DNA of 55,942 nucleotides from Terriglobia bacterium (GCA_020073205.1 JAIQFR010000017.1:1-55942), one strand, 5' to 3'. Shown: positions 1-7,947, counted from the first letter of the stretch. The notes: generated by a model from the sequence alone, not told the origin. Translations and numbers: made by a program.

Positions 1-305
1 CCCGTGGCGTTGATCGTCGTGACCGACGGGCCGTCGGTCGAGACCACGCTGATCCCCTGGAAGATCCGGATGGCTTCGGCATAGGTCCCCGGCAGAACCA
101 GAACCGTGCCGCCCGCGGGGACGTTGTTCTTCAGGTAGCAGATCGCGTCCTGGATCTTGCAGTAAGGGTTGCCCGACGTGCCGTTCCCGGGACCGGGGCA
201 GTTCGCGGCGCTTACGTAGAGGGTCTGCTGCGCCCACGCGGTCGAGAACGACGCGAGGCCCAAGAAGAGCGCGGCCGTCCCGCGGCGAATGGAAGTCAAC
301 CCCAT
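1..305 (-). CDS. Secreted right-handed beta-helix protein, N-terminal part (3' end outside window)
   Basis: The gene runs off the left edge, so only about 101 N-terminal residues are visible. The ATG at 303-305 begins a signal peptide ending near residue 25 (hydrophobic core then STAWA-Q). The mature start includes TLYVSAANCPGPGNGTSG and PYCKIQDAICYL, then GGTVLVLPGTYAEAI. That pattern (listed components, a sampled set of events, then 'VLPGTYAE') is the usual opening of DUF1565/pectate-lyase-like parallel beta-helix proteins that are exported to the surface. Substrate cannot be judged from this fragment. It resembles in style the N-terminus of the large beta-helix protein at 44090-46774. A sigma-70-like promoter lies just upstream at 364-392. 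The call of an exported beta-helix protein is fairly safe; function is open. Confidence 0.75.
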   Translation of the reverse strand, partial: MGLTSIRRGTAALFLGLASFSTAWAQQTLYVSAANCPGPGNGTSGNPYCKIQDAICYLKNNVPAGGTVLVLPGTYAEAIRIFQGISVVSTDGPSVTTINAT

Positions 306-363
306 CCCCCCACCACCTGGCCGCAGCCAACCCCCCGAGTCGACGAAGAACCAAGGCGCCGTC

Positions 364-392
364 CTTATACGGTGATGGGCGAGCGGCGGCAA
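364..392 (-). promoter_or_regulatory. Sigma-70-like promoter for the beta-helix gene
   Basis: On the minus strand TTGCCG (387-392) is followed after 17 bases by TATAAG (364-369). The -10 lies about 60 bases before the ATG at 305. Both boxes and the spacing fit the consensus; no experimental evidence. Confidence 0.5.
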
Positions 393-435
393 GCCATCGC
401 TCGAATCGCCCAGCCGGAGCCTGTCCCGCGGCCGG

Positions 436-3075
436 TCAAGGACTCGCCGGGACTCCACCCGGGGCTTCGTCTCGGGCGGCCATGGGTCGCGAAAGATCGG
501 GATCCAGCGACCGGCGCGGCGACCCGGTCAAGAGTCGTTGCGCCTCCGCCCGGAAGGGGTCGGTGGAGATCTCGGCGGCGAGTTTTCGCGCCCTCCCGGC
601 CTCCCCCCTGGCGAGCCACGCCTTGACCAGCTGGACCCGCAGGCGGTCCCGCTCCTCGGGGGTCCCCGGCGATGGGACGACCTGGTCCAGGGGGGATGCC
701 GCGAATCGTTCGATGTAGGCCAGCGTCGAATCCGAGGTGTCCTCGTACATGGCTTTCGGGGCGGAGAACTCCACGCGGGCGTTGTCGTCGGTGTTGCGAT
801 TCGCGCCGGCGACGAGGAGGTCCACCTGGGGGGTGCCGAGCCGGAACAGCGGAAGGATGTCGGCGGGCCTGCGGACGCCGACGCGTCCGAGGTCGGTGAA
901 GACACGAAGCTCGGACATCCGCCGTGCCATCCGGTCGAGGTCGAGTGCGATCGGCGCCTCGGAGCCGAGCAGGAGCAGATCCGTACCGTCGAAGGTCTCG
1001 AACAGCAGCGTACTCGGGAAGGCTGCGTGGAACGCGGCGACGATGGAGCGCAGGTCCTCGGTGGCGAGCCCGTAAGTCTGCACCCATTGGCAAAAGATTC
1101 CCGAGGGGTACAAGCGCTGGCGCGCGAGCCGGAAGAACTCCTCGGTGAACAGGTTCGACGCCACCGTCATCCACGGGTTCGAAGGCTCCGAGACGACGAC
1201 GTCGTATCGCCGCGGGGAGAAGGTGAGCTCGTTCCGCGCGTCGTTGATCGCGAGGACGAGCCTCGGATCGTCGAGGACGTCGCCGTTGACGGACGCGAAT
1301 TGCCGCGCCGCGGGGACCATCGCCGCCTCGATCTCCACGACCCGGATGCTCCGGACCGGATGCGTCGCGACCGCGCCCGCGGTGATCCCGCTCGCGAGGC
1401 CGATGACCAGCACGTCCTTCGGAGACGGGTGAAGCAGCAGCGGGAGGTGAGCGCACATCAGCTGCGTCTCCATGTCGCCGCGCGTCGAGGCCTCGACCTT
1501 GCCGTTCACCGACAGGAACCGGTTCTTCTGCGCCGGCTGGTCCGCGACCATCACCGACGCCGTCAGCCCCTCCTCGAAGAACAACAATCGATTGGGGGCT
1601 ATGACGCGGCGCAGGAAATCGCTCCAGTTCGCGTCCTCCGGCAGGTCCACGACGTTCATGTACACCCCGCTGTTCATCAGGAGGGTGTCCCAGCCGGGCC
1701 GCACGGCCGGGATCGTCACCGCCGCGGCGGCGAGCAGGAGTGCCAGGGCCCACCGCGTGCGGCCGGTGGTCGGGCGGAGGCCCAACGCGGCGACGAGGCC
1801 GAGCGCGACCTCGAGGAAGGCCACCGCGAGGAGCGCGGACCGGACACCGAGGAGCGGGACGACCACGAAGCCGGCGGCTGCGGAGCCGGCGATCGTGCCG
1901 AACGTGTTCGCGGCGTACACCGACCCCACCGAAGCGCCGACGCTGTCGAGCCCCCGGGTGCGGAGCTGGAGCACCGCCGGGAAGATCCCGCCCAAAGCGA
2001 AAGTGGCCGGGAACATCACCGCGAATCCGATCAGGAACTGGACCGCGAGCCACTCGTTCGGGCCGAGGCCACCGCGGAAGTAGACCTCGGCGAAGAACCT
2101 GGGCATCCACTGGAACAGGAACGTGGTGCCGTACGCGAGAATCCCGGCGCCGCCGAGCAGACCGGCCAGGAGCGCGCCCGGGTCGAGCCGCGGGTGCCAT
2201 TTGAGCCAGGCCGAGAACGCGGCGCTCCCGGCTGCGAGCCCGGTCAGGAACGCGAGAAGCATCAGCGAGAATGCATAGACGGAGCTGCCGACGATCAGCG
2301 CGAGGCCGCGGGTCCACGCCACCTCGAGGACCATCGCCGCGAATCCCGACGCGGCGAACAGCCACAGGGCCAGACGCGCCCCGCGAGAACTCGAACCGGC
2401 CTCCCGCGCCTGAGCGGCCATCGCGGCGGGCGGCATTCCGACTCGTCGCGCGAGGAGGAGGGCTCCGATCCCGACGAGGAAGTTCACGACCGCCGTGGAC
2501 CACAGCGTATGGCGGACGCCGAACGCCGGGATCGCGATCACACCCGCGAGGAACGTGCCCACCATGGCCCCGAACGTATTGACGGCATAGAGGGAGCCCA
2601 CCTCGCCGCCGATCCGGTCGGGATCATCGGCCACCTGGCGGGCGAGCACCGGGAGGCTCGCGCCCATCAGGAACGTGGGGGGAAGCAGGACCGCGAGGAC
2701 GCCCACGGTCTTGGCGAGGCTGAAGAGCACGTAGGAGCTGTCTCCCCCCGCATTCCACAGCGCGGAGTAGATCGGGGTGAGGGCGCGGAAGAGGACCGGA
2801 ACGAGGAGCGCGTACGCGCCGATGCCGACCTCGAGAAGTCCGTAGTACCGCAGGGGCGGAGCGGAGCTGCGATCGACGAGGCGGCCGGCAGCGAACGAAC
2901 CCAGCGCGAGACCTCCCATGAACGCCGTAAGGACCGCGCTGGTCGCGAAGAGAGTCGAGCCGAGGACGAGAATCAACTGACGGAGCCAGATGACCTCGTA
3001 AACGAGGCCCGTCGCTCCCGAGACGAAAAACAGTACGTAGATCCCGACGCCGCGGTGCCGAACGGGCGGGATCAA
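436..3075 (-). CDS. Fused MFS-like transporter / spermidine synthase-like protein
   Basis: An 879-residue two-part protein. Residues 1-450 are strongly hydrophobic with about 12 or more membrane segments. They contain two halves that resemble each other (LVYEVIWLRQLILVLGS near 24-40 and MVLEVAWTRGLALIVGS near 248-264), so the membrane part is internally duplicated. Residues about 500-760 form a Rossmann-type spermidine synthase/methyltransferase domain: a nucleotide-binding loop VLVIGLASGITAGA (555-568), an acidic EIE after the next strand, and VVVSEPSNPWM (627-637). Proteins with this fusion are widespread; their substrate is generally unknown and polyamine synthesis is not established. The TTG start at 3073-3075 is chosen because GGAG lies 8 bases upstream. 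It follows directly after the terminator of the 3194-3631 gene, so it probably has its own weak promoter. Confidence 0.85.
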   Translation of the reverse strand: MIPPVRHRGVGIYVLFFVSGATGLVYEVIWLRQLILVLGSTLFATSAVLTAFMGGLALGSFAAGRLVDRSSAPPLRYYGLLEVGIGAYALLVPVLFRALTPIYSALWNAGGDSSYVLFSLAKTVGVLAVLLPPTFLMGASLPVLARQVADDPDRIGGEVGSLYAVNTFGAMVGTFLAGVIAIPAFGVRHTLWSTAVVNFLVGIGALLLARRVGMPPAAMAAQAREAGSSSRGARLALWLFAASGFAAMVLEVAWTRGLALIVGSSVYAFSLMLLAFLTGLAAGSAAFSAWLKWHPRLDPGALLAGLLGGAGILAYGTTFLFQWMPRFFAEVYFRGGLGPNEWLAVQFLIGFAVMFPATFALGGIFPAVLQLRTRGLDSVGASVGSVYAANTFGTIAGSAAAGFVVVPLLGVRSALLAVAFLEVALGLVAALGLRPTTGRTRWALALLLAAAAVTIPAVRPGWDTLLMNSGVYMNVVDLPEDANWSDFLRRVIAPNRLLFFEEGLTASVMVADQPAQKNRFLSVNGKVEASTRGDMETQLMCAHLPLLLHPSPKDVLVIGLASGITAGAVATHPVRSIRVVEIEAAMVPAARQFASVNGDVLDDPRLVLAINDARNELTFSPRRYDVVVSEPSNPWMTVASNLFTEEFFRLARQRLYPSGIFCQWVQTYGLATEDLRSIVAAFHAAFPSTLLFETFDGTDLLLLGSEAPIALDLDRMARRMSELRVFTDLGRVGVRRPADILPLFRLGTPQVDLLVAGANRNTDDNARVEFSAPKAMYEDTSDSTLAYIERFAASPLDQVVPSPGTPEERDRLRVQLVKAWLARGEAGRARKLAAEISTDPFRAEAQRLLTGSPRRSLDPDLSRPMAARDEAPGGVPASP

Positions 3076-3090
3076 TCAAAGGTCTCCGAG

Positions 3091-3126
3091 AAAAGAAAAC
3101 CGCCAACGCAATACGCGATGGCGGTT
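3091..3126 (-). terminator. Rho-independent terminator after the 3194-3631 gene
   Basis: On the minus strand AACCGCCA and TGGCGGTT form an 8-bp stem with a 13-base loop, followed at once by the U-rich tract TTCTTTTC. It lies about 70 bases downstream of the stop codon at 3194, and is the best intrinsic terminator seen in the window. Confidence 0.8.
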
Positions 3127-3193
3127 CTCCGAGGTTTCCGCCGGAACGGGCCCGCTGAAACGGCGGGGATCCGCGAACCGGCGCAGCGGCGCC

Positions 3194-3631
3194 TTACATC
3201 GGCTCGGTCTGAGACTTCGTGTGCCCCTTGTGCTTGCCCTTCGACTGGGGCGGCGGCGTCCACAGCGGGTTCTGCGTCGCACCCGGCAGCGGACGGCCGA
3301 GCTCGGACGCGAACGTCGAGACGAACGCGTCCACCTGGGTCTGGCTGAACGGGGCCTGCGGATTGCTCGTGCTGACGTTCAGCCCGAGTGCGCCGGCGAT
3401 CTGCGCCACGGCCCCCTCGTTCAGGGCGGCCTTCACGTCGAGCGCCGGGAGATTGACCCCGGCAGCTCTCAGCGAAGCCGCTGCCGTGGCGCCGTCGGTG
3501 GCCGACAGGCTCTTGACCTGCGCGATCTGGGTCAGTAAGTCGCCCACGGTCACCTTGCCCGCGGCGTGCGCCGGAATCATCACAGCAAGCGCGACCAGAG
3601 CCATCAACGCGATCCGAATCACTCTCTTCAT
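3194..3631 (-). CDS. Small secreted protein, copy 1 of a tandem pair
   Basis: Encodes 145 residues of unknown function. The start is the ATG at 3629-3631, 8 bases after GGAGG; another ATG at 3635-3637 is too close to the ribosome-binding site. A signal peptide ends at residue about 23 (MIPAHA-A). The mature part is helical: VTVGDLLTQIAQ, then a Leu/Ala-rich stretch with ALNEGAVAQIAGALGL, a distant echo of an SLH-like repeat. It then has FSQTQVDAFVSTFASELG and a basic, Pro-rich tail SKGKHKGHTKSQTEPM. There is no cysteine in the mature part and no lipobox. The second copy at 3856-4293 has the same length and is nearly identical in the tail. A consensus promoter (3696-3723) and a strong terminator (3091-3126) make it a single-gene unit. 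Export to the periplasm or cell surface is inferred. Confidence 0.75.
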   Translation of the reverse strand: MKRVIRIALMALVALAVMIPAHAAGKVTVGDLLTQIAQVKSLSATDGATAAASLRAAGVNLPALDVKAALNEGAVAQIAGALGLNVSTSNPQAPFSQTQVDAFVSTFASELGRPLPGATQNPLWTPPPQSKGKHKGHTKSQTEPM

Positions 3632-3695
3632 AAACATGACCTCCCCGCTCCGGGAACCTCCAGTTTTAGAAACCTCATGAAAGCAAAGAGACCTA

Positions 3696-3723
3696 CATAT
3701 ACGGCCAATCGCTCCATCGTCAA
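3696..3723 (-). promoter_or_regulatory. Sigma-70 promoter of copy 1
   Basis: Minus strand: TTGACG (3718-3723), 16-base spacer, TATATG (3696-3701). The -10 starts 65 bases before the ATG at 3631. The same arrangement is conserved in copy 2, which supports it as functional. Confidence 0.75.
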
Positions 3724-3818
3724 GCCGTTTTTCGAGGGGCCTGGCCTCCAATCCGCAGACCCCGGGTCACGTCCGATAACGCATTTGACCCAACGCTGCT
3801 TCCGCTTCGAGGAGTCCG

Positions 3819-3843
3819 CCGATCCGAAAACCCCTCGGATCGG
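3819..3843 (-). terminator. Hairpin after copy 2 (terminator-like, no U-tract)
   Basis: CCGATCCGA and TCGGATCGG form a perfect 9-bp stem with a 7-base loop, 12 bases past the stop codon of the 3856-4293 gene. No run of U follows on either strand, so it may be an mRNA 3' stabiliser or an imperfect terminator. Confidence 0.45.
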
Positions 3844-3855
3844 CTTCGCGCTCGT

Positions 3856-4293
3856 TTACATGGGCTCGGTCTGGGACTTGGTGTGTCCCTTGTGCTTTCC
3901 CTTGGATTGCGGTGGGGGCGTCCACATCGGATTTTGCGTCGCGCTCGGCAGGGGCCGGCCAAGCTCGGACGCAAACGCCGTAACGAACGTGTCCACTTGG
4001 GCTTGGCTGAACGGGGCCTGTGGATTGCTCGTGCTCACCTTGAGCCCGAGGGCGGCGGCGATCTGAGCCACAGCCCCCTCGTTCAGGGCGGCCTTCACGT
4101 CGAGCGCCGGGAGATCGACGCCGGCAGCTTTCAGGGACGCGGCTGCAGCGGCACCGTCGGTGGCCGGCAGGTTCTTTACCTGGGCGATCTGGGTCAAGAA
4201 GTCACCGACCGTCACCTTGCCGGCGGCCTGTGCCGGAGCGATCAACGCCAGCCCCATCAGAGCCATCGTAGCGATCCGAATCACCCTCTTCAT
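3856..4293 (-). CDS. Small secreted protein, copy 2 of a tandem pair
   Basis: Encodes 145 residues, the paralogue of 3194-3631. The start ATG (4291-4293) lies 8 bases after GGAGG. The signal peptide (KRVIRIATMALMGLALI, ending at APAQA) is followed by VTVGDFLTQIAQ, ALNEGAVAQIAAALGL, FSQAQVDTFVTAFASELG and the tail GKHKGHTKSQTEPM. The tail is identical in both copies. Differences are mostly conservative and fall in the N-terminal half (DLL/DFL, SLSAT/NLPAT, NLPAL/DLPAL). No known domain is recognised with certainty; a weak SLH-like helix pattern is the best guess. Two promoters precede it (4358-4385 and 4487-4515). Retention of two intact copies with separate promoters suggests dosage or differential expression. 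Confidence 0.75.
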   Translation of the reverse strand: MKRVIRIATMALMGLALIAPAQAAGKVTVGDFLTQIAQVKNLPATDGAAAAASLKAAGVDLPALDVKAALNEGAVAQIAAALGLKVSTSNPQAPFSQAQVDTFVTAFASELGRPLPSATQNPMWTPPPQSKGKHKGHTKSQTEPM

Positions 4294-4357
4294 CGACATG
4301 ACCTCCCCCTCCGGGAACCACCAGTTCTGGAAACCGCACTGAGTACGAACTAAGCCG

Positions 4358-4385
4358 GATATACGGCCATCCGCCACGTCGTCAA
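4358..4385 (-). promoter_or_regulatory. Sigma-70 promoter of copy 2 (proximal)
   Basis: Minus strand: TTGACG (4380-4385), 16-base spacer, TATATC (4358-4363), the -10 starting 65 bases before the ATG at 4293. It matches the copy 1 promoter in spacing and position. Confidence 0.75.
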
Positions 4386-4486
4386 GCCGATTCTGCTCAG
4401 CGCGCGCGAGAACAGTGGCCCACGTCATCCTGCTTTCGCCGTTTTTTCGTGCGTGCCGTGCCCCACCGCTTCTCGAACGCGCGTGT

Positions 4487-4515
4487 TGTATACGGTCAAC
4501 TCTGCCAATGGTCAA
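4487..4515 (-). promoter_or_regulatory. Second, distal sigma-70-like promoter upstream of copy 2
   Basis: Minus strand: TTGACC (4510-4515), 17-base spacer, TATACA (4487-4492). It would add about 120 bases of leader ahead of the proximal promoter, or direct a short RNA. It lies outside the duplicated block, so only copy 2 could use it. Confidence 0.5.
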
Positions 4516-4573
4516 GGAAAGCCGCGCGATGCCGCCATCGAAAGCCATCTCCCCGGCCCCCCCGCAGGAGAGG

Positions 4574-5536
4574 TCAATGGGGTGCGGGCTTCTCGCCCAC
4601 CGTCATCTTCCGTATCCGAACCTCCTTCAGAGGTTTGAAGAACGGCCGCGCCGTTTGCTGAGTGCTCGGGAGCCTCGATATCCTCTGGAGCACGTCGATT
4701 CCGTCGACCACCTGGCCGAGGACCGTGGCCTGTCCGGTCCACGTCGGCTCGGGCCTAAGCATGACGATGAACTGCGAGCCGTTGGTTGGCGGCGAGGGGC
4801 TGAGAGGCTTCATCAGGATCGTGCCCGTCACCACGGGAACGTTCGAGGGGTCGGCCGGGTAACGGAGCGGGGGGTTGCCCATGCCGTCACCCTGCGGGTC
4901 GCCTCCAACCACGAACTGATCCGAGTGGATCTCGTGGAACGTCAGCCCATCGTAGAAGCCCGCGTTGGCCATGTCGATGAACGCCTTCGTGGCGAGCGGC
5001 GCGGACTTCGGGAAGAACTCGATCGAGAACGATCCCTCGTCCGTCTCGACGCGGACTCGGTACTCCTTCGCCGGGTCGTACTTCGGGATCAGGCGGACCG
5101 AGAGCGTCGGCGACGTGACCCCGTCGGCGGTCCACCTGATCTCGTACTGGCCCGGCTTCCCCAACTCGGGAAACACCTTGACCAGGTCGATCACCGCGCT
5201 GTAGGCGTACTTCGGCGCGAGCCGCCCGGGCCGGGAGGGCTCGCTCGCATCCGGCTTGGCCGCGCGCGCCAAGAGCGCGCCGCCCGCCACCCGCGCCTCG
5301 AGACCGGCAGGGAGCGGAGTCTTCACCGGGTTCTGAACCTCGGCGTCCCCCTCGTTCCCGACGCTGACCCGCAGCTCGAGGGGGTCGCCGGCGTAGTAGA
5401 GCTGGTGAGCGAGCTCGAGCACCGCCCTGACCGGGCCCTCCTTAGGGGAGGCCTTCGCCGCGCCGGCGTCCCCCGGCGCGGCGGCGGCGTGGACACCGAG
5501 GAACGCCGCACACAGGAACAGCGCTACACGACGCAT
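4574..5536 (-). CDS. Periplasmic cyclophilin-like protein with N-terminal Ig-like domain
   Basis: Encodes 320 residues. The ATG at 5534-5536 has GAGG about 5 bases upstream and starts a signal peptide (RRVALFLCAAFLGVHA, cut near residue 19). Residues about 35-150 look like an Ig-like beta-sandwich (LELRVSVGNEGDAEV), similar to domains found in proteinase-inhibitor or chaperone proteins. Residues about 160-312 are a cyclophilin domain: FSIEFFPKSAPLATKAFIDM, FYDGLTFHEI, VVGGDPQGDG, NGSQFIVML and ATVLGQVVDGIDVL. Peptidyl-prolyl isomerases normally have Arg in the motif FHR; here it is FHE, so activity may be weak or lost. The gene probably has its own promoter (5601-5630), overlapping the end of comF. 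Likely role: folding or holding of exported proteins. Confidence 0.85.
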   Translation of the reverse strand: MRRVALFLCAAFLGVHAAAAPGDAGAAKASPKEGPVRAVLELAHQLYYAGDPLELRVSVGNEGDAEVQNPVKTPLPAGLEARVAGGALLARAAKPDASEPSRPGRLAPKYAYSAVIDLVKVFPELGKPGQYEIRWTADGVTSPTLSVRLIPKYDPAKEYRVRVETDEGSFSIEFFPKSAPLATKAFIDMANAGFYDGLTFHEIHSDQFVVGGDPQGDGMGNPPLRYPADPSNVPVVTGTILMKPLSPSPPTNGSQFIVMLRPEPTWTGQATVLGQVVDGIDVLQRISRLPSTQQTARPFFKPLKEVRIRKMTVGEKPAPH

Positions 5537-5600
5537 GAGCACCTCTCGCCCCGGGCCGGCGCTCGGTGCCGTCCGGTGCCTCGACAGGGATGAACCGAGG

Positions 5601-5630
5601 ATTATAGGTTGTCTGCGGCGGACGGTCCAA
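5601..5630 (-). promoter_or_regulatory. Promoter of the cyclophilin gene, overlapping the comF stop codon
   Basis: Minus strand: TTGGAC (5625-5630), 18-base spacer, consensus TATAAT (5601-5606). The -10 contains the TAA stop (5602-5604) of the upstream comF-like gene. The -10 lies about 65 bases before the ATG at 5536. Confidence 0.6.
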
Positions 5631-6432
5631 ACCCGTCCCTGCCTCGAAGCGTGCGGGCCCATGACGCGACCCGCACCTCCACGGCGCCGGCGGCCTTGAG
5701 CGCGGTCGCGCAAGCCTCCGCCGTTGCCCCGGTGGTCATCACGTCGTCCACGAGCAGCACCCTGAGCCCGCGGGCGCGCCGCGAGGCGCGAAACGCGGCC
5801 GCTGCCGCCGCGCGCCTTCGTCGCGCACCGAGTCGTTTGGCGGCGGCGGGGCGGGTGAGCCTTCGACGGAGGAGACCCGCAGCCACGGGAATTCCCAGCG
5901 CGGCCCCCACGGGTAGCGCGATCTCGAGGGCGGGATTGCATCCCCTCCTGAGCTTCGCCCACGCGTGGGCCGGAACGGGGGCAACCCGCTGACAGCCACG
6001 AGCGAACTCGGAGGTCGCGAGCACCTGCGCCAGCTGGACGCCGAGGGCGCGGAGGACCTCCCGCCGGCCGCCGAACTTGGCGGCGAGGAGAAATTGGCGA
6101 GCGACCCCGTGGTAGGCCACGGCGGGCCGCGCTCCGTCGAACGCCGGGGGAAAGAGCACGCAGGCGGCGCAGCGTCCGCCCCCGGGCCCGAGGAGGTCGG
6201 ACGAGACCGGCACCGGGAGCCCGCATGAAGGGCAGAGAGGCGGACGCAGCGAGCGGAGGCCCGCCCAGCAATCCGGGCAGGCGCCGAGACGGTGCCGCGG
6301 ACCGAGCGGCACGCCGCACGCGAAACACCCGCCCGGCAGCAGGGTCGAGAGGAGCGGATGGCCGACAGCGCGGTGGAGCCGACGCGCCGCGCGCAGCCAT
6401 GCGGGGACGGATCTCGCGCCTTCCTGGCTCAA
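5602..6432 (-). CDS. ComF family protein (amidophosphoribosyltransferase-like)
   Basis: Encodes 276 residues. The N-terminal third holds Cys pairs typical of ComF zinc fingers (CFACGVPL, CPDCWAGL, CPSCGLPVP, RCAAC). The C-terminal half is a phosphoribosyltransferase fold with the PRPP-binding motif RVLLVDDVMTTGATAEAC. In naturally competent bacteria ComF helps single-stranded DNA enter the cytosol; in many others the role is unproven. The TTG start at 6430-6432 is chosen because GGAG lies 8 bases upstream and the reading frame is conserved only from about here; an upstream extension would overlap lapB. It lies 55 bases after lapB and may be co-transcribed with it. Confidence 0.8.
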   Translation of the reverse strand: MSQEGARSVPAWLRAARRLHRAVGHPLLSTLLPGGCFACGVPLGPRHRLGACPDCWAGLRSLRPPLCPSCGLPVPVSSDLLGPGGGRCAACVLFPPAFDGARPAVAYHGVARQFLLAAKFGGRREVLRALGVQLAQVLATSEFARGCQRVAPVPAHAWAKLRRGCNPALEIALPVGAALGIPVAAGLLRRRLTRPAAAKRLGARRRRAAAAAAFRASRRARGLRVLLVDDVMTTGATAEACATALKAAGAVEVRVASWARTLRGRDGFGPSAADNL

Positions 6433-6487
6433 GTGTGCTTCTCCGGAGGAGGCGATGGGGGGACCGGCGATCCGGCGGGACGGGAGG

Positions 6488-7858
6488 CTACTTCCGAGCG
6501 GTATAGACCGGGGCCGGCGGCAGGCCCAGTTCCTCGAGGGACATCTCCTCGCGGAAGTTGAGCTCGATGCTGTTCCATTCCCCGCAGTCCGGGCAGCGGT
6601 CCACCCACTCCATCGAGGTCTCGCCGCAGGCACGGCAGCGGTACTCGAGCTGGACCAGCTCGGTGTCCTTGATCACCTTGCGGTACTCCGCGGCGGCATC
6701 CCGGTGGTTCTTCCGGCGCTCGTGGATCCGGCCCAGCAGGTAGTGAAGCGTCGGCGCGTACGAAGCGCGGCTCTCGAGCGACGACAGCACCGCGAGGGCG
6801 TCGTCGAGCATCTCGAGGCGGAAGTAGAGCTTTCCCAGGAAGAAGCGCGCCAACGTATCCCGACCGGCCCGCGCCGCGCAACGCTTGAGCGACTCGATGG
6901 CGGCCAGCGGCTGCTCCCTCTCTAGGAAGTGGTCCTCGATCATCGTCAGGAAAACCGGGTCGTTCGTGGACTCGAAGGCGTGCTCCCACGCCTCGATCGC
7001 TTCCCGGTCCTTGCCCTCGTGCCGCACCGCCTCGCCGAGCAGCACGTGCGCCGGAATGAAACGGGGATCGTCCTTCAGGATCTTCCGCAGCGCGACCATG
7101 GCCTCGCGGGCACGACCGGCGCGCAGCTGCTCGGCCGCCATCTCGTAGCGGATGCCGAGCCCGACGCGGGCATCGGCGTTGTCCCTGGGGTCGCTGGCTT
7201 CCGAGTACTTCTCGACGCGCTCGTGCGCTTCGAGCGCCTTGGCGAACCCGCGCTCCTTGATGTGCAGCGACCGGAGCTTGCGCCAAGCGAGCACCGAGTG
7301 CTTCTTGAGGGCGATGATCTTCCCCAGCACCGCGCGGGCACGGTCCAGGTCGCCCTTGGCCTCGTGATCCTCCACGAGGTCGTAGAGGGGGCGAGGGTCG
7401 TCCTCTTTGAGGTGGTGTGCCTTCCGATGGAACTCGATGGCCTCCGCGTACTTCTCCTCGTGCCGGAGGACCTCCCCGATCTTGAGCAGGGTGTTGAAAT
7501 GGCGGCTGTCACGCTCCAGGACGGCGCGGAAGTGGCGCAGGGCCTCCTCCTCGCGCCCCTCGAGCACCGCGGCGAGCCCGCGGGTGTACTCCTCCTCGAT
7601 CTCCTCCGCCCGCTTGGTGGCCTTCCGCCGACGTGAGCGGTCCACCAGCATGCCCGCCTCGCGGGTGAGGCCGGCCAGCACCGTGATCCCCACGCCGACG
7701 ACGAAGAAGATCAGGAGCGCGAGGCCGACCGGGAGGTTCACGTCGCCCCAGAAGTGGAACGGGCGCTCGAGCACCTCGCGGTTCGACACGAACAGCGAGG
7801 AGGCGGCGTAGACCACCAACATCGCGAGCAGGATGAACAGAAACGTCCGTACTCTCAT
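6488..7858 (-). CDS. lapB: LapA-LapB fusion, lipopolysaccharide assembly regulator
   Basis: Encodes 456 residues. Residues 1-62 carry two membrane segments separated by VSNREVLERPFHF and LPVGLALLIFFVVG, the layout of a LapA (DUF1049) protein, which in Escherichia coli is a separate small protein encoded next to lapB. Residues about 80-395 are TPR-like repeats (EEALRHFRAVLERDSRHF, EAIEFHRKAHHLKEDDP and so on). Residues 408-425 form the rubredoxin-like metal site CRAC...CPDC. LapB (YciM) controls LpxC stability and couples LPS synthesis with assembly at the inner membrane. The fusion suggests the two work as one unit here. The ATG at 7856-7858 begins the membrane segment directly. A good promoter lies at 7919-7947. 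Confidence 0.85.
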   Translation of the reverse strand: MRVRTFLFILLAMLVVYAASSLFVSNREVLERPFHFWGDVNLPVGLALLIFFVVGVGITVLAGLTREAGMLVDRSRRRKATKRAEEIEEEYTRGLAAVLEGREEEALRHFRAVLERDSRHFNTLLKIGEVLRHEEKYAEAIEFHRKAHHLKEDDPRPLYDLVEDHEAKGDLDRARAVLGKIIALKKHSVLAWRKLRSLHIKERGFAKALEAHERVEKYSEASDPRDNADARVGLGIRYEMAAEQLRAGRAREAMVALRKILKDDPRFIPAHVLLGEAVRHEGKDREAIEAWEHAFESTNDPVFLTMIEDHFLEREQPLAAIESLKRCAARAGRDTLARFFLGKLYFRLEMLDDALAVLSSLESRASYAPTLHYLLGRIHERRKNHRDAAAEYRKVIKDTELVQLEYRCRACGETSMEWVDRCPDCGEWNSIELNFREEMSLEELGLPPAPVYTARK

Positions 7859-7918
7859 GAGTTCGGTTCCCGGGCCGGTGTCGCGGCCCCGGTCGAAGCT
7901 CCGCTCGAAGCCGCGGCC

Positions 7919-7947
7919 AGATTAGTGTACCGTCCGGGGCGCGTCAA
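7919..7947 (-). promoter_or_regulatory. Sigma-70 promoter of the lapAB fusion gene
   Basis: Minus strand: TTGACG (7942-7947), 17-base spacer, TAATCT (7919-7924). The -10 starts about 60 bases before the ATG at 7858. Lies in the gap between rlmH and lapB. Confidence 0.65.

Larger units (their letters stand above)
3194..4385 (-). repeat. 530-bp tandem gene duplication (gene plus promoter)
   Basis: Unit A (3194-3723) and unit B (3856-4385) each measure exactly 530 bp from stop codon to -35 box. The offset is 662 bp. Start codon, ribosome-binding site, -10 and -35 fall at identical offsets. The intergenic sequence downstream of each unit is not conserved, so the duplicated block appears to be the promoter and the gene but not the terminator. 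Confidence 0.8.

Noticed and set aside
538-3348. A 936-residue open frame on plus opposite the MFS/spermidine synthase gene
   Set aside because: Arg/Glu-rich low-complexity translation without any family motif; it is the complement of a well-supported coding gene in GC-rich DNA.
4294-4428. N-terminal extension of the copy 2 secreted protein (MTWATVL...)
   Set aside because: It would bury the signal peptide and both the promoter and RBS of copy 2; the equal-length copy 1 does not share it.
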